53,667 nt of DNA, taken from the NCBI GenBank assembly GCA_938002835.1, contig CALKZS010000165.1, positions 1 through 53,667 of the forward strand, given 5' to 3'. This document shows positions 8,386-17,817 of this stretch, one piece after another. The position numbers were made by a program, and so were the translations under genes. The DNA comes from an uncultured Dokdonia sp. (GTDB lineage Bacteria; Bacteroidota; Bacteroidia; Flavobacteriales; Flavobacteriaceae). The stretch's first letter is position 1; every line of letters begins with the position of its first letter. The notes under the pieces were generated by a model. It ran no database searches. It was not told the DNA's origin and saw nothing but the letters and a program-made list of their open reading frames with translations.

Positions 8386-9924
8386 ATGGAAAAAAAACAA
8401 GAATTTCTAGACTTTATAAATACCGGAAATACCTTTAAAGGTGATTTTATTACAATGGGTGCAGCAATGCTAGATGGTGAAACCATTACAAATGCACACG
8501 TAAAAATACCTCTCAAAACTCTTAATAGACACGGCCTCATTGCTGGAGCTACTGGTACTGGTAAAACTAAAACATTACAAGTCATTGCAGAAAACCTCTC
8601 AGATAAAGGAATTCCTGTATTACTTATGGATATGAAGGGAGATCTTTCTGGTATTGCTAAGGCAAGTCCTGGTCATTCCAAAATAGATGAACGTCACGAG
8701 AAAATAGGTGTTCCCTTTGAAGCAAAAGATTTTCCTGTAGAACTTCTTACTTTATCAGAACAAAATGGGGTACGATTGAGAGCAACGGTTAGTGAGTTTG
8801 GGCCTGTACTATTCTCTAGAATCTTAGATGCTACAGTAGCTCAATCTGGTATTATCTCTATTTTATTTAAATACAGTGATGATAACAAATTACCATTGCT
8901 TGATCTTAAAGACTTCAAAAAGATCTTACAATATGCTACCAAAGAAGGAAAAGATGAAATTACAGAAGAATATGGGCGTATTTCCCCAGCATCTGCAGGA
9001 TCTATACTACGTAAAGTAGTTGAACTAGAACAGCAAGGAGCAGATATCTTTTTTGGAGAAAAGTCTTTTGATACAGAAGACTTAACTCGTAAAACAAATG
9101 ATGATCGCGGTGTCATTAATGTAATACGTCTTACCGATATTCAAGATAGGCCTAAACTATTCTCTACGTTTATGTTGAGTTTACTTGCAGAAATATATTC
9201 TACATTTCCAGAACAAGGAGACAGTGGAAAGCCAGAACTTGTAATCTTTATTGATGAAGCACACCTTATCTTTAAAGAAGCTTCAAAAGCATTGCACAAT
9301 CAGATAGAAAGTATTGTAAAATTAATACGTTCTAAAGGCGTAGGAATTTATTTTGTAACTCAAAACCCTACAGATATTCCTGAAGGAGTTCTAAGTCAAT
9401 TAGGGCTTAAGATACAACACGCATTACGTGCATTTACAGCAAAAGATAGAAAAGCAATAAAGCTTACTGCAGAAAATTATCCTGATTCTCCCTATTATGA
9501 TACTAAAAGTGTTCTTACTTCATTAGGAATAGGAGAAGCACTAGTCTCTGCTCTTGACGAAAAAGGACGTCCTACTCCACTTGCAGCAACAATGTTACGA
9601 GCTCCTATGTCACGTATGGATGTATTAACAGATAAAGAGTTACAAGCAATTAATGACCGTTCTGAGTTAGTAGAGAAATATAATGAAGTAATAGATAGAG
9701 AAAGTGCTTATGAACTTCTTCAAGGAAAAATAGAAAAAGCAAACGAAACCGAAGCAAAAGAAAAAGCCAAAACTGAACGTGCTAAGGCTGAAAAAGCTAG
9801 TACAACAAAGAAAAAAAGTGCCAGCAGCACACAAAGTGTTGGATCAAAAGCTCTCATAAAAGTTCTTACAAGTGCTACTGTAATTAGAGGTGTGTTTGGA
9901 ATTCTTGGAAAAATGTTAAAATAA
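8386..9924 (+). CDS. HerA-like ATPase, DUF853 family
   Basis: The 512-residue protein is a P-loop ATPase of the HerA/FtsK superfamily, DUF853 (YjgR-like). Walker A is GATGTGKT (about residues 53-61), followed by LLMDMKGDLSG. Walker B is LVIFIDEAHLIF and the sensor segment is GVGIYFVTQNPTDIPEGVLSQLG. Members are thought to be DNA-translocating or remodelling motors, but the cellular role is not established. The C-terminal region contains a Lys/Glu/Ala-rich coiled segment (about 445-480) and a final hydrophobic stretch. It starts a four-gene run on the plus strand. Confidence 0.9.
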   Translation: MEKKQEFLDFINTGNTFKGDFITMGAAMLDGETITNAHVKIPLKTLNRHGLIAGATGTGKTKTLQVIAENLSDKGIPVLLMDMKGDLSGIAKASPGHSKIDERHEKIGVPFEAKDFPVELLTLSEQNGVRLRATVSEFGPVLFSRILDATVAQSGIISILFKYSDDNKLPLLDLKDFKKILQYATKEGKDEITEEYGRISPASAGSILRKVVELEQQGADIFFGEKSFDTEDLTRKTNDDRGVINVIRLTDIQDRPKLFSTFMLSLLAEIYSTFPEQGDSGKPELVIFIDEAHLIFKEASKALHNQIESIVKLIRSKGVGIYFVTQNPTDIPEGVLSQLGLKIQHALRAFTAKDRKAIKLTAENYPDSPYYDTKSVLTSLGIGEALVSALDEKGRPTPLAATMLRAPMSRMDVLTDKELQAINDRSELVEKYNEVIDRESAYELLQGKIEKANETEAKEKAKTERAKAEKASTTKKKSASSTQSVGSKALIKVLTSATVIRGVFGILGKMLK

Positions 9925-9933
9925 TAACTACTA

Positions 9934-10476
9934 ATGAAAAAAACGATATTAAGTCTCTGCATTCTCGCATTAGTGAGTTGCTCAAAAAAGGAAGATTTTT
10001 CAATAACAAACACATCTATAGGTCCACTATCTTCAGAAAGTGTAGTAACAGAACTCAAAACACTCTTTATAAATGATAGCCTAGTAGATCAAACATTAGA
10101 TACAGAGTTTACCGTCCCTAAAGGAACGGTAACCGTATATGAAAAAGGAGGTAAAAAATTATTACTACTTACTCCAAAAAAAGAAGGGAGTGATGCCACT
10201 ATAGGGCAAATACAAGTTTTTGATAACAGATACACCACTCCTGAAGGAATTCATTTAGGAAGTACTTTTAAAGATATTGCAGATACATATACAATAAGTC
10301 GTGTTGAAAATTTATTTACAACCATTGTAGTGTTTGTAGAAGAAAGTGATGTATTTTTTAGCATCGATAAAAAAAATCTCCCCGGAGAATTAAGATTTGA
10401 CTCAGATGTAAAAGTAGAACTAACTCAAATACCCGATGAAGCACCTATTAAGTATCTTCAAATAATATGGGAATAA
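9934..10476 (+). CDS. Lipoprotein of unknown function, 180 aa
   Basis: A short signal peptide ends in lipobox VSC. The body is rich in Val, Thr and acidic residues, and strands such as GKKLLLLTPKK and GQIQVFDNRY suggest an all-beta protein. No known family was recognised. The phrase GIHLGSTFKDIADTYTISRVE resembles the pattern of proteins with an internal 'start of a conformational switch' loop, but this is speculative. The last 10 nt overlap the start of the cupin gene, so translation is probably coupled. Confidence 0.8.
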   Translation: MKKTILSLCILALVSCSKKEDFSITNTSIGPLSSESVVTELKTLFINDSLVDQTLDTEFTVPKGTVTVYEKGGKKLLLLTPKKEGSDATIGQIQVFDNRYTTPEGIHLGSTFKDIADTYTISRVENLFTTIVVFVEESDVFFSIDKKNLPGELRFDSDVKVELTQIPDEAPIKYLQIIWE

Positions 10477-10835
10477 AAAAGTATACGATACAAGACAATC
10501 CTTTTGTGGTTCCCACTGATGATGGAAAGGTAATAGAAGAACATTGGGGTATTGCTACAGATAGCAACAAAGAGATAAGCATTGCTTATATGGTAGCTCC
10601 TCCAGGATGGAGTGAGCCTTTCCAAACTCCCGAATTTGATGAATATACATATATCATAAAAGGAAAGAAACAATTTATCATAGACGGAGAAACGATTATA
10701 CTGGAAAAAGGTCAAAGCATTAAAATAGAAAGAAACACAAGAGTGCAGTATAGTAATCCATTTACAGAACCTTGTGATTATATGGCTATTTGCACACCTG
10801 CATTTTCATCAGATATCGTTCACAGAGAAAACTAA
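10467..10835 (+). CDS. Cupin-domain protein
   Basis: The 122-residue protein is a single small cupin barrel. Motif 1 is degenerate (PGWSEPFQTPEFDEYTYIIKGKKQFIIDG) and motif 2 reads LEKGQSIKIERNTRVQYSNP. The usual His ligands of motif 1 are replaced (P-E-F-D-E-Y), so metal binding is uncertain. Cupins of this size include sugar-binding and dioxygenase-like proteins; the substrate is unknown. It overlaps the preceding lipoprotein gene and is followed by the hydrolase gene after 5 nt. Confidence 0.85.
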   Translation: MGIKKYTIQDNPFVVPTDDGKVIEEHWGIATDSNKEISIAYMVAPPGWSEPFQTPEFDEYTYIIKGKKQFIIDGETIILEKGQSIKIERNTRVQYSNPFTEPCDYMAICTPAFSSDIVHREN

Positions 10836-10840
10836 CACTA

Positions 10841-11680
10841 TTGAAAAAAGTATTTCAAAAATTGCTTCCTAAATTATTAGGAACAAAACTTAATATCACG
10901 AGTCTTTTTAATTCTAAAAAAGCAGCATTACAAGCATTTATCATATTCTGTTCTCCAAGACGTGGTAAAGTGCTATCCGAACAAGAAGCCTACCTCAACG
11001 ATGCAAAACTAGATGTATTACAGCACGAAAATAGAACCCTACAAAGTTATAATTGGAAAGGTACTGGTAAAAAAGTATTGCTCATACACGGTTGGGAAAG
11101 CAACACTCATAGATGGCATTTACTCATTACAGAGTTACGCCAAAAAGGGTATGATATATATGCCATTGACGCTCCTGCTCACGGTAACTCTTCTGGTAAG
11201 ATATTAAATGTCCCTAGATATGCCGCTGCTATTGAGACTGCGGTAAAAGCATATGCCCCAGAGATGATTATTGGACACTCTATTGGTGCACTAGCTACTA
11301 TTTTTCATCAGCACACTTACAACTCATCAAAAAGTTTAAAAAAATTAGTGCTTTTAGGTGCTGCATCAGAACTTTATGATATTATGCAAGACTATAAAGG
11401 AATCTTAGGCCTTAATCATCGTGTAATGAATGGCTTAGAAAAATTTATTATTGATCGTTTTGGATATAATTTTAAGGATTTTTCTGGTGCTTCTTTTGCA
11501 AAGTCTATTAAACTACCTACACTTTTAATACACGATAAATTAGATAAAATTACTCCTGTAGAAGCTTCTAGATCCATACATAAAAATATTCCTACAAGTA
11601 CTTATATAGAGACAGAGGGCTTTGGGCATTCTTTATATCAAGATGAAGTGAGAGCAGCCGTATTAAAGTTTATTGAGTGA
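10841..11680 (+). CDS. Alpha/beta hydrolase
   Basis: I place the start at a TTG codon (10841), giving MKKVFQKLLPKLL..., because it follows the cupin stop by 5 nt; an ATG at 10790 lies inside the cupin gene. The fold is clear: oxyanion region LLIHGWESNTHRW, nucleophile elbow GHSIG, the acid in LLIHDKLDKITP and the His in EGFGHSLYQDE. It is a cytoplasmic serine hydrolase of unknown substrate (esterase or lipase type). A truncated CTTTCGCGAAA palindrome lies 2 nt after the stop codon. Confidence 0.88.
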   Translation: MKKVFQKLLPKLLGTKLNITSLFNSKKAALQAFIIFCSPRRGKVLSEQEAYLNDAKLDVLQHENRTLQSYNWKGTGKKVLLIHGWESNTHRWHLLITELRQKGYDIYAIDAPAHGNSSGKILNVPRYAAAIETAVKAYAPEMIIGHSIGALATIFHQHTYNSSKSLKKLVLLGAASELYDIMQDYKGILGLNHRVMNGLEKFIIDRFGYNFKDFSGASFAKSIKLPTLLIHDKLDKITPVEASRSIHKNIPTSTYIETEGFGHSLYQDEVRAAVLKFIE

Positions 11681-11683
11681 TGT

Positions 11684-11700
11684 TACGCTTTCGCGAAATA
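11684..11700. repeat. Truncated palindrome variant TACGCTTTCGCGAAATA
   Basis: The left arm and centre match the palindrome family, but the right arm ends in GAAATA. The identical 17-mer occurs inside aroE at 31859-31875. Confidence 0.75.
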
Positions 11701-11742
11701 TTATAGCCCTCATAATAAACTACTTATATAACCGCTACTACT

Positions 11743-12300
11743 TTATAAACGTAACACTCCTTCTGATACAGATAAACTATCTAGACCTGTATAGACTTGT
11801 TGTGTTACTTCATTTTTATTAAATATATTTAATATGCGCATTCGCATTTTTTCTACCCCGTTTTCGGTAAAATAAGCAAATATCATTTTACCTAATAGAC
11901 CAGATCTAGTAGAGCCTTTTAAATTTAACTTTATAATATATAAGGTTCTGTTTGATGAGGGCTAGCAGAAGCACTATTAATCATCAATTCTTAAATACAT
12001 CTGCTTAGTACATCTTACTACCAATTGTCCTTCCTCCTTTACCAAAACAAATAATGTTTCTTCATTTTTTTTATTAGTCATATAAACCATTGCTTTGTTG
12101 TTGTGTATAAGAGGCAATGTGATAGCTGGTTTTGAATTTTCTATATCATCAACTATTATAATATTACTAGAAAGTAATGATGAGTCTATGGTTTTATATT
12201 TAAAAAAGAGAGTGATTTGTGTATCCATTTCAGAAATATCTTCTGCTGAAATGATATCCTTGTAAGAATATTTAACCTTTTTCTTAGTATCGATACAATG
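11743..12300 (-). pseudogene. Decayed gene with frameshift, product unknown
   Basis: One open segment (start 12228, stop 11977) encodes MDTQITLFFKYKTIDSS... and ends in KQMYLRIDD. Its frame stays open upstream of that ATG to about 12330 without another standard start. Immediately after the stop, the frames MINSASASPHQTEPY (11982 downwards) and YIIKLNLKGSTRSGLLGKM ending EGVLRL (stop 11743) run on with protein-like composition, joined by an apparent indel near TTATATATTATAAAG. I read this as a single old gene broken by at least one frameshift. The family was not recognised. Confidence 0.45.
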
Positions 12301-12647
12301 ATCTAACTTAAATACTTGAAGAAAATAATTTTATGTCATATGATTTACAAACTTCAAACAAAAAACGTTGAAGAACACATATTTTCGTTAAAATACATTG
12401 TAATTTATCTGTTTATAAGATTTTTGATTCTTAAAAAAAAGATTGTTTTTCATATTGAATTTATAGCTGCAGTAGTGTTAGCTATAAGAATGCATAGAAC
12501 TAATATATTTTGGTAATCTAATCAAAATGTATGTGATTGAATAAATAACCTTGATATTTGCTTTTTTTATAACCTATACTTAAAAGAGCTATTTTCGTAA
12601 AACAACAAGAAAATAGTTGATGCTAAAAATTAAAAAATAGACAACCA
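12229..12647. other. AT-rich region between decayed gene and membrane protein gene
   Basis: Apart from the upstream extension of the decayed minus-strand gene, nothing definite is visible. A 66-codon plus-strand frame at 12316-12516 has a very AT-driven composition and no supporting signal. Confidence 0.4.
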
Positions 12648-13487
12648 ATGGATTACTTAACAAAAATAAATTGGAGTATAGCTTGGGATATCATTAAAGA
12701 TATTATTATTCCTCATACAGCTACATTAGTCTTTAATATTATTTTATTTGTGTTTATTGGGTTGGTTTTATCAATTATTTATTGTGTCATTTTATCAAAA
12801 AAAGGGATTTTTAAACGAAAGCCTAAATATTATAATTGGGCAGTAAAACTGTACATACCTACACTTATAGGTGTATTTCTGTATATTTTTACTAACATTG
12901 GATTTTTGAGAGGTTTCTATAAAATTATAGATAAAGAAAGAGACCCTATTGTCACTTCGGTGTACGATCACACACTTAGTTTTGCTTTTAAAACTGAAGA
13001 AGCTAAAAACAACTTTGTTAAAAAAGTACAGGTATCTGCTAATGAAGTGAAAGATGGTTCAAATCACTTAATGGTAGAATTAAAAAAAGCATCACTCGAT
13101 TATAACTCAGGCATTTCATTGATAGATGACAGTAAAAATAAAGCTGCCCATTATCTCATAGAAAAATATGGAGATGATATTTATAAGATAAGTTTATATG
13201 GTATGTTAAATATCGCTGGAGCAAAAGCGCATACTAATATAAACGAGTCATTGCCGTATAACGAGTTTAGTGCTGGGATGGACTTGTTATTAGAGATAGG
13301 CCATAAAGATATCGAGCAAAGTATAAAAGATAAATTAGTTGAATGGTTCTCTTCTTTACTGTATTATCAATATAAGTCAATGATAAAACCTCTTATTATA
13401 ATATTACTCATCATTATAAGTATCCCTATTATAGAATTTATTATATACAAAAAGTGGATTGAACCTGCTTGGAGAGGGCGTAATTAA
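12648..13487 (+). CDS. Membrane protein of unknown function, 279 aa
   Basis: Three hydrophobic segments are visible: about residues 24-48, about 68-88, and a C-terminal one at about 247-266. Between the second and third lies a soluble region of roughly 150 residues (HTLSFAFKTEEAKNNFVKKVQ and following), expected on one face of the membrane. No known family was recognised. The gene is isolated, with a decayed gene upstream and a hairpin terminator downstream, and it lacks obvious partners. Confidence 0.7.
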   Translation: MDYLTKINWSIAWDIIKDIIIPHTATLVFNIILFVFIGLVLSIIYCVILSKKGIFKRKPKYYNWAVKLYIPTLIGVFLYIFTNIGFLRGFYKIIDKERDPIVTSVYDHTLSFAFKTEEAKNNFVKKVQVSANEVKDGSNHLMVELKKASLDYNSGISLIDDSKNKAAHYLIEKYGDDIYKISLYGMLNIAGAKAHTNINESLPYNEFSAGMDLLLEIGHKDIEQSIKDKLVEWFSSLLYYQYKSMIKPLIIILLIIISIPIIEFIIYKKWIEPAWRGRN

Positions 13488-13488
13488 T

Positions 13489-13526
13489 CCTTTGTTATGT
13501 CATAAACCACAAAGGTAGGTTTTTTT
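13489..13526 (+). terminator. Probable terminator after the 279-aa membrane protein gene
   Basis: CCTTTGT (13489-13495) pairs with ACAAAGG (13509-13515) over a 13-nt loop, and a T7 run follows at 13520-13526. Confidence 0.5.
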
Positions 13527-13679
13527 AGAAGCTAAAGCGAAATGCACTAAAGTGTATAGTTTTAACTATTTTTAAGACCAATAAAGATATCGAAGTGATA
13601 CAAATAGCCTGGTATCCTTCAAAGTAGAAGAATACCAATACTACTAGATATAAACAAACGCTTTCTTGAGGCTTATAAT

Positions 13680-13693
13680 GCTTTCGCGAAAGC
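13680..13693. repeat. CTTTCGCGAAAG palindrome, intergenic copy
   Basis: GCTTTCGCGAAAGC ends 5 nt before the 3' end (13699) of the DUF3857/transglutaminase gene. Confidence 0.85.
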
Positions 13694-13698
13694 GTTTT

Positions 13699-16600
13699 CT
13701 ATTTAAAACCTACAAGCTGTCTACGAGATTCTAATACATTCTGAACATAGCTTTTAAATGCTGGATAGTCTTCTGGAGAAATATCATCCAGAGGTGTTTC
13801 CGAATGAACTACTACTTCTAATGTCTGATCATCTGGTTGCTCAAAAGAAACTTTATATGAATGATTCTTAAATGTATAAGAAACACTCTTGGGTACTTCT
13901 ATAAAACGCTGTCCATCTTCTAACTTTAAAACTACTGTCTCTTTATAGATATCGGCATTTTCATATTGTATATAGTTTATAGGATATGTACGTTCTTCTA
14001 AAGAGATGATACTTTGATTATAAGGATTTGCAAAATAAGGTATCACTAGTGTTCTCAAAGATCCAATAGAATTAGGTTTTTCATTCCACTGCAAACTTGC
14101 CTCAAATGAGCTCACATCTGTAGCATTGCCATATGTTTTATCACCCACACTTAGCATTGTAAAATCACTTTGATTTCTATTAGAAATCTCTTCAAACAAT
14201 ACTTTTTTAAGCTTATCTTTATCTACATTCTCCGATAAACGTTGAATATATGTGGCACTTAAGCTACCTGTCGTCTGGGTTGTTAAATCGATAATAGATT
14301 TATCAAGACCTACTTTCACAAAGACATCAGAGGTGAGAATTGCTTGCTTTCTATCTAAATTAGAAAGTATTTTAACTGAATTATCAGGCATATCACCTTT
14401 TGAAAAAGGGATTTCTAGGGCTGTAGCATTAATCAAACTTACTGGCAGTGATTTATAAGGCAAGTATTTACTTGTTAACTCTAGGTATTGATATTGCTCA
14501 TCGATCTTTACTCTAATAATACAGTGGTTAAAATCTGTACTAGGTAATAAAAGAGCGCGTTTACCATAATCAGATGTGAGAATTAATACCAGGTTTGCAT
14601 CGAGCTCTGCTTGTTTTGCTAGTGTTAAAAACAAAGTAGAAAAATCTTTACAGTCACCTAATTTTGTTTCAATTACTTTGGCTGGTTTTTGAGGTACAAA
14701 ACCACTTTGTTTAAAGCTTACATAACTATAAGAAAAACTAGAAGTGATATAATCATAAATTTTCTTTGCACGCTCATCTTGTGACAATTGTTTGTACCCC
14801 TCAGGAAAAATACTTTCAAAAGCTGCTTTTACAGTCTCGTCATATTCTATTTGGTTGCGCACTAGATCTGAGTACCAATCTGATATCTCACTCCACTTCT
14901 CTATGGTGCTTATATGTAACTCTGTGCTTATATCTTCAAAAACTGGCATATAGTCTTCATATTGAGGAAGCATAAGCTTTCCCTTCTGTATCCATTCATA
15001 TACTTTATAATCTCCTTTAGTATATATTTTAGGGTCTATATCACCATTTGCACTCGTATATGTTACAGCTTGCTCATTCTTTTTTGTGAGTATTCTATAT
15101 GTTTTATTTAAAACAGGACTATAACTACTAAAGCTCTTTGAATCTTGATAATGCTTATAAAATCTTCCCGTTTTACTAAAAGTAGTTTCATAATCGATAT
15201 AGATCACATCTCCCACACTTAAACCGTTAAAAACCATATTAGAACCACTGCGTTCTGCAGGAATTATAGTATTATCTGGACGTATTATCTCAGATTTATA
15301 TATCACATAATCACCATAAAGTCCTAGATTGTATTCTTTAAGTTGATCTATTCCTTGTTGAGAAGTAATCTCATACATATAAGTACCTTGATAACGCCCG
15401 CCATTTTCTTTATATTTCAAAACATCTATTTGATCTAATAGAATATTAAATCCATAGTTGTTTTTTGTAATTTGATTTCGTTGTTCTTCAATATAACTAT
15501 ATGCATCTTCTATCTTAAACTGTTCTAACGGGTCTTTTTCACCTTTGAGATCTAAAATCAATGAGCGAAGAGACCTATCTGCACCATTGCGCTCTATTGC
15601 CTTTTCATAGTATGACAGTGCTTTCTTTTTATTATCTGTTTGCTGTAATGCAAGCCCCATTAATTTTAAAAACTTATAACTATCAGGGAAATTATCTAGT
15701 GCTTTTTCTATGTACGGAATAGACGCTTCATATTTATTATACGACTGTAATAAGTCTACATATGTATACAAGAAATTATTATCATATGAAAAATGATCTA
15801 AGCTTTCTTTATAAACATCAAGGGATTCATCAATTCTATTTTGTTTGTTATAATACCCTTGTAATAAACGTGTAATACTATAATTATAATTTTTAGAAAA
15901 TTGACCTTCTAAAGCTTTAATAACACTCTCATCATCATTAAGAATTTGAGAATAAAATTGCACGAAAGTAGGTTTGACCATAGAAGGAAGTGTTGGGTCT
16001 TCTATCAAAACATCTAATTGCTTTCTTATTTTTTTAAGATCATTTGTTCTAAGAGTTTTTAAAAGATCTATCGTTTTTCTTAAGTAAGGATAATCTATAG
16101 CTGTAGCAATTTTATCTAGTTTTGCATTATAATCATCCAGATCTAATTTCAAAAATTGATCAAAGTCCTCCATATCTGTTAAAACAGATTCATAATAATC
16201 CGGATGTTTAACCTCTATATTTTTCTTAACTTCATTATAACGTGTATCTTTTTCTTGACCAAGAAGGCATTTTGCTTGATATGTTAATAATGAAGCACTC
16301 TCGGGGTATTTTTCTAACCATATATTTACTATATCCAATGCTTCATCATACATTGAATTACGCATATAGGAATTATACAGACAATGATCTAAAAGAAAGT
16401 TTTTTCCCACTTCGTTTTGCTTTGATTTAAAAAAAGCAATAATAGAATGAGGTATTAAAACAGGATTTAGTTGTTCAAGAGTAGCCACTTTATAATCTCT
16501 ATTTTCAAGATTTACACTTACACCAGGAATAACCTCACCATTTTCATCCTCCATCCTTAGTATAAAGTATGGTGTTTGTTTTTCGGTAGCACTTTTTACA

Positions 16601-17469
16601 ACAATTCTATTTACTCCTTTTTGTAAGGTAACAGCATACGTAATAGCATCCATTTCTGTTCTAATATCTTTATCTTCTTGAGCAATCAAGACATCATTAA
16701 CAAATAATTTAAATAACCCTCCGTGTCCTATTTTAAGATGCACTCGTGAAGATTCTTCTGCTGTTATAAATGTTTGTGCATAATTAACACCATTGCCATA
16801 TTCTGAATGATTTGTAAAAAAATTATAGACTTCATTTGTCTTTGTCTTTTTATACCAATGAGCCAGACCATTACCTCGCGTATCAAACTCTTCCGAAAGT
16901 GTAGCATTATTTTCTGGTTCATACACAGTCGCAAGTCCACTATTGTTCAAATTTTCAAAAACACCACAATATTCCCAATCTTGAATAACATTTATTTGCG
17001 CCATTTCTTTTTCATACAGATCCCAGTCTTTTCTATATCTTGCTAGAATTGCCTTAAAATAATGTGTTGCATTGATAACTGTAGGATTAGATAATGTTGA
17101 TATATCTAATTGATCTCCTACTCTCGTATTAAAAGAATCATATCCGGTTTCTAGATAATTCCTTAATAAATAAGTTTTAAACCATTCACTATATAAATAA
17201 TACTCTGCGTCAGGAAAACTCATAAATTGAGTTACAAAATCCTCTTGAGGAGTCAATAATCCATTTTCTACTCTTACAATAGCTTTAGTAAGTAATGCTT
17301 CTATAGATGATTTTTCGTTTAATTTTTCAGCTTTTTCAAGAGCCTCTTTTCTATTATTAGTATGAAGAGCTTTCCATATGTCATCTGTATTTTGAGAAAG
17401 TGTAGAATAAGGAAGTATAAAAAAAAGAAGGCATAAACAGCCTAAAGAACTAGTAAGTAATGAACGCAT
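13699..17469 (-). CDS. DUF3857 / transglutaminase-like / TPR protein, 1256 aa
   Basis: A signal peptide (about 1-25) precedes a large periplasmic or surface protein. The middle contains TPR-like helices (about 400-640, e.g. YEASIPYIEKALDNFPDSYKFLKLMGLALQQTDNKKKALSYYEKAI). A DUF3857 domain follows (about 660-880). A transglutaminase core has the catalytic segment KLGDCKDFSTLF (Cys at about 936) and the His in FNHCIIRV. The third position of the triad reads LELTSKYLPYKSLP where the family usually has Asp, so activity is uncertain. A DUF3858-like tail ends the protein. The gene is monocistronic and is preceded on the minus strand by the SRP RNA gene. Confidence 0.88.
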   Translation of the reverse strand: MRSLLTSSLGCLCLLFFILPYSTLSQNTDDIWKALHTNNRKEALEKAEKLNEKSSIEALLTKAIVRVENGLLTPQEDFVTQFMSFPDAEYYLYSEWFKTYLLRNYLETGYDSFNTRVGDQLDISTLSNPTVINATHYFKAILARYRKDWDLYEKEMAQINVIQDWEYCGVFENLNNSGLATVYEPENNATLSEEFDTRGNGLAHWYKKTKTNEVYNFFTNHSEYGNGVNYAQTFITAEESSRVHLKIGHGGLFKLFVNDVLIAQEDKDIRTEMDAITYAVTLQKGVNRIVVKSATEKQTPYFILRMEDENGEVIPGVSVNLENRDYKVATLEQLNPVLIPHSIIAFFKSKQNEVGKNFLLDHCLYNSYMRNSMYDEALDIVNIWLEKYPESASLLTYQAKCLLGQEKDTRYNEVKKNIEVKHPDYYESVLTDMEDFDQFLKLDLDDYNAKLDKIATAIDYPYLRKTIDLLKTLRTNDLKKIRKQLDVLIEDPTLPSMVKPTFVQFYSQILNDDESVIKALEGQFSKNYNYSITRLLQGYYNKQNRIDESLDVYKESLDHFSYDNNFLYTYVDLLQSYNKYEASIPYIEKALDNFPDSYKFLKLMGLALQQTDNKKKALSYYEKAIERNGADRSLRSLILDLKGEKDPLEQFKIEDAYSYIEEQRNQITKNNYGFNILLDQIDVLKYKENGGRYQGTYMYEITSQQGIDQLKEYNLGLYGDYVIYKSEIIRPDNTIIPAERSGSNMVFNGLSVGDVIYIDYETTFSKTGRFYKHYQDSKSFSSYSPVLNKTYRILTKKNEQAVTYTSANGDIDPKIYTKGDYKVYEWIQKGKLMLPQYEDYMPVFEDISTELHISTIEKWSEISDWYSDLVRNQIEYDETVKAAFESIFPEGYKQLSQDERAKKIYDYITSSFSYSYVSFKQSGFVPQKPAKVIETKLGDCKDFSTLFLTLAKQAELDANLVLILTSDYGKRALLLPSTDFNHCIIRVKIDEQYQYLELTSKYLPYKSLPVSLINATALEIPFSKGDMPDNSVKILSNLDRKQAILTSDVFVKVGLDKSIIDLTTQTTGSLSATYIQRLSENVDKDKLKKVLFEEISNRNQSDFTMLSVGDKTYGNATDVSSFEASLQWNEKPNSIGSLRTLVIPYFANPYNQSIISLEERTYPINYIQYENADIYKETVVLKLEDGQRFIEVPKSVSYTFKNHSYKVSFEQPDDQTLEVVVHSETPLDDISPEDYPAFKSYVQNVLESRRQLVGFK

Positions 17470-17563
17470 TATAATTAATTATTGATTTGAGACTTGAAAA
17501 ATAAGTAAAACTAATATAGTATACTCTATATAGAAAATAATATCATTGTTAAAATTAGTACAT

Positions 17564-17598
17564 AAAAAAATCCCAAAAACATAAAAATGCTCTTGGGA
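17564..17598 (-). terminator. Rho-independent terminator downstream of SRP RNA
   Basis: On the minus strand a 12-bp stem (TCCCAAGAGCAT with ATGTTTTTGGGA, two wobbles) closes on a TTTT loop and is followed by seven T. It lies about 40 nt past the SRP RNA end and separates it from the DUF3857 gene. Confidence 0.75.
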
Positions 17599-17638
17599 GT
17601 ATATAGTATCAGTACTACTGATTTTATTTCATAAAAAA

Positions 17639-17732
17639 GGCAAGCTACCTACATCACACCGCTACGACCATCTACCCTTGCTGCGTTCCCACCCTGGGGG
17701 ATTTGACAGGAGCTGGTTGTGTAGGACTTGCC
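17639..17732 (-). ncRNA. ffs: Bacterial SRP RNA (4.5S RNA, small type)
   Basis: The minus strand contains the universally conserved SRP domain IV core: GGGTGGGAACGCAGCAAGGG, with the asymmetric and symmetric loops that bind Ffh. The two ends pair (GGCAAGTCCTACACAACC with GGTGTGATGTAGGTAGCTTGCC), giving a single long hairpin of about 94 nt. It forms the signal recognition particle with Ffh for co-translational targeting. A perfect Bacteroidetes promoter lies directly upstream (17737-17766) and a terminator downstream. The exact ends are inferred from the pairing. Confidence 0.92.
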
Positions 17733-17736
17733 ACTG

Positions 17737-17766
17737 CAAAGATATGGCTTCTTTAATAAGCTACAA
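17737..17766 (-). promoter_or_regulatory. Promoter of the SRP RNA gene
   Basis: On the minus strand TTG (17764-17766) is followed after 19 nt by TATCTTTG (17737-17744), exact for the -33/-7 Bacteroidetes housekeeping promoter. Transcription would start about 5 nt further, matching the predicted RNA 5' end at 17732. Confidence 0.75.
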
Positions 17767-17817
17767 GATTTTTTAGCCCGATTTTTTATTTTAAATTGCC
17801 TTAAAATTAAACATCAA

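Noticed and set aside
12316-12516. 66-codon plus-strand frame
   Set aside because: Composition is dominated by Ile, Lys and Phe from AT-rich DNA, with no signal peptide, domain or regulatory support.
13610-13637. Hairpin TGGTATCCTTC...GAAGAATACCA as terminator
   Set aside because: No T-run follows on either strand.
17728-17817. Upstream extension of the glutaminyl cyclase-like gene
   Set aside because: It would overlap the SRP RNA promoter and 5' end and put charged residues ahead of a clear lipoprotein signal.
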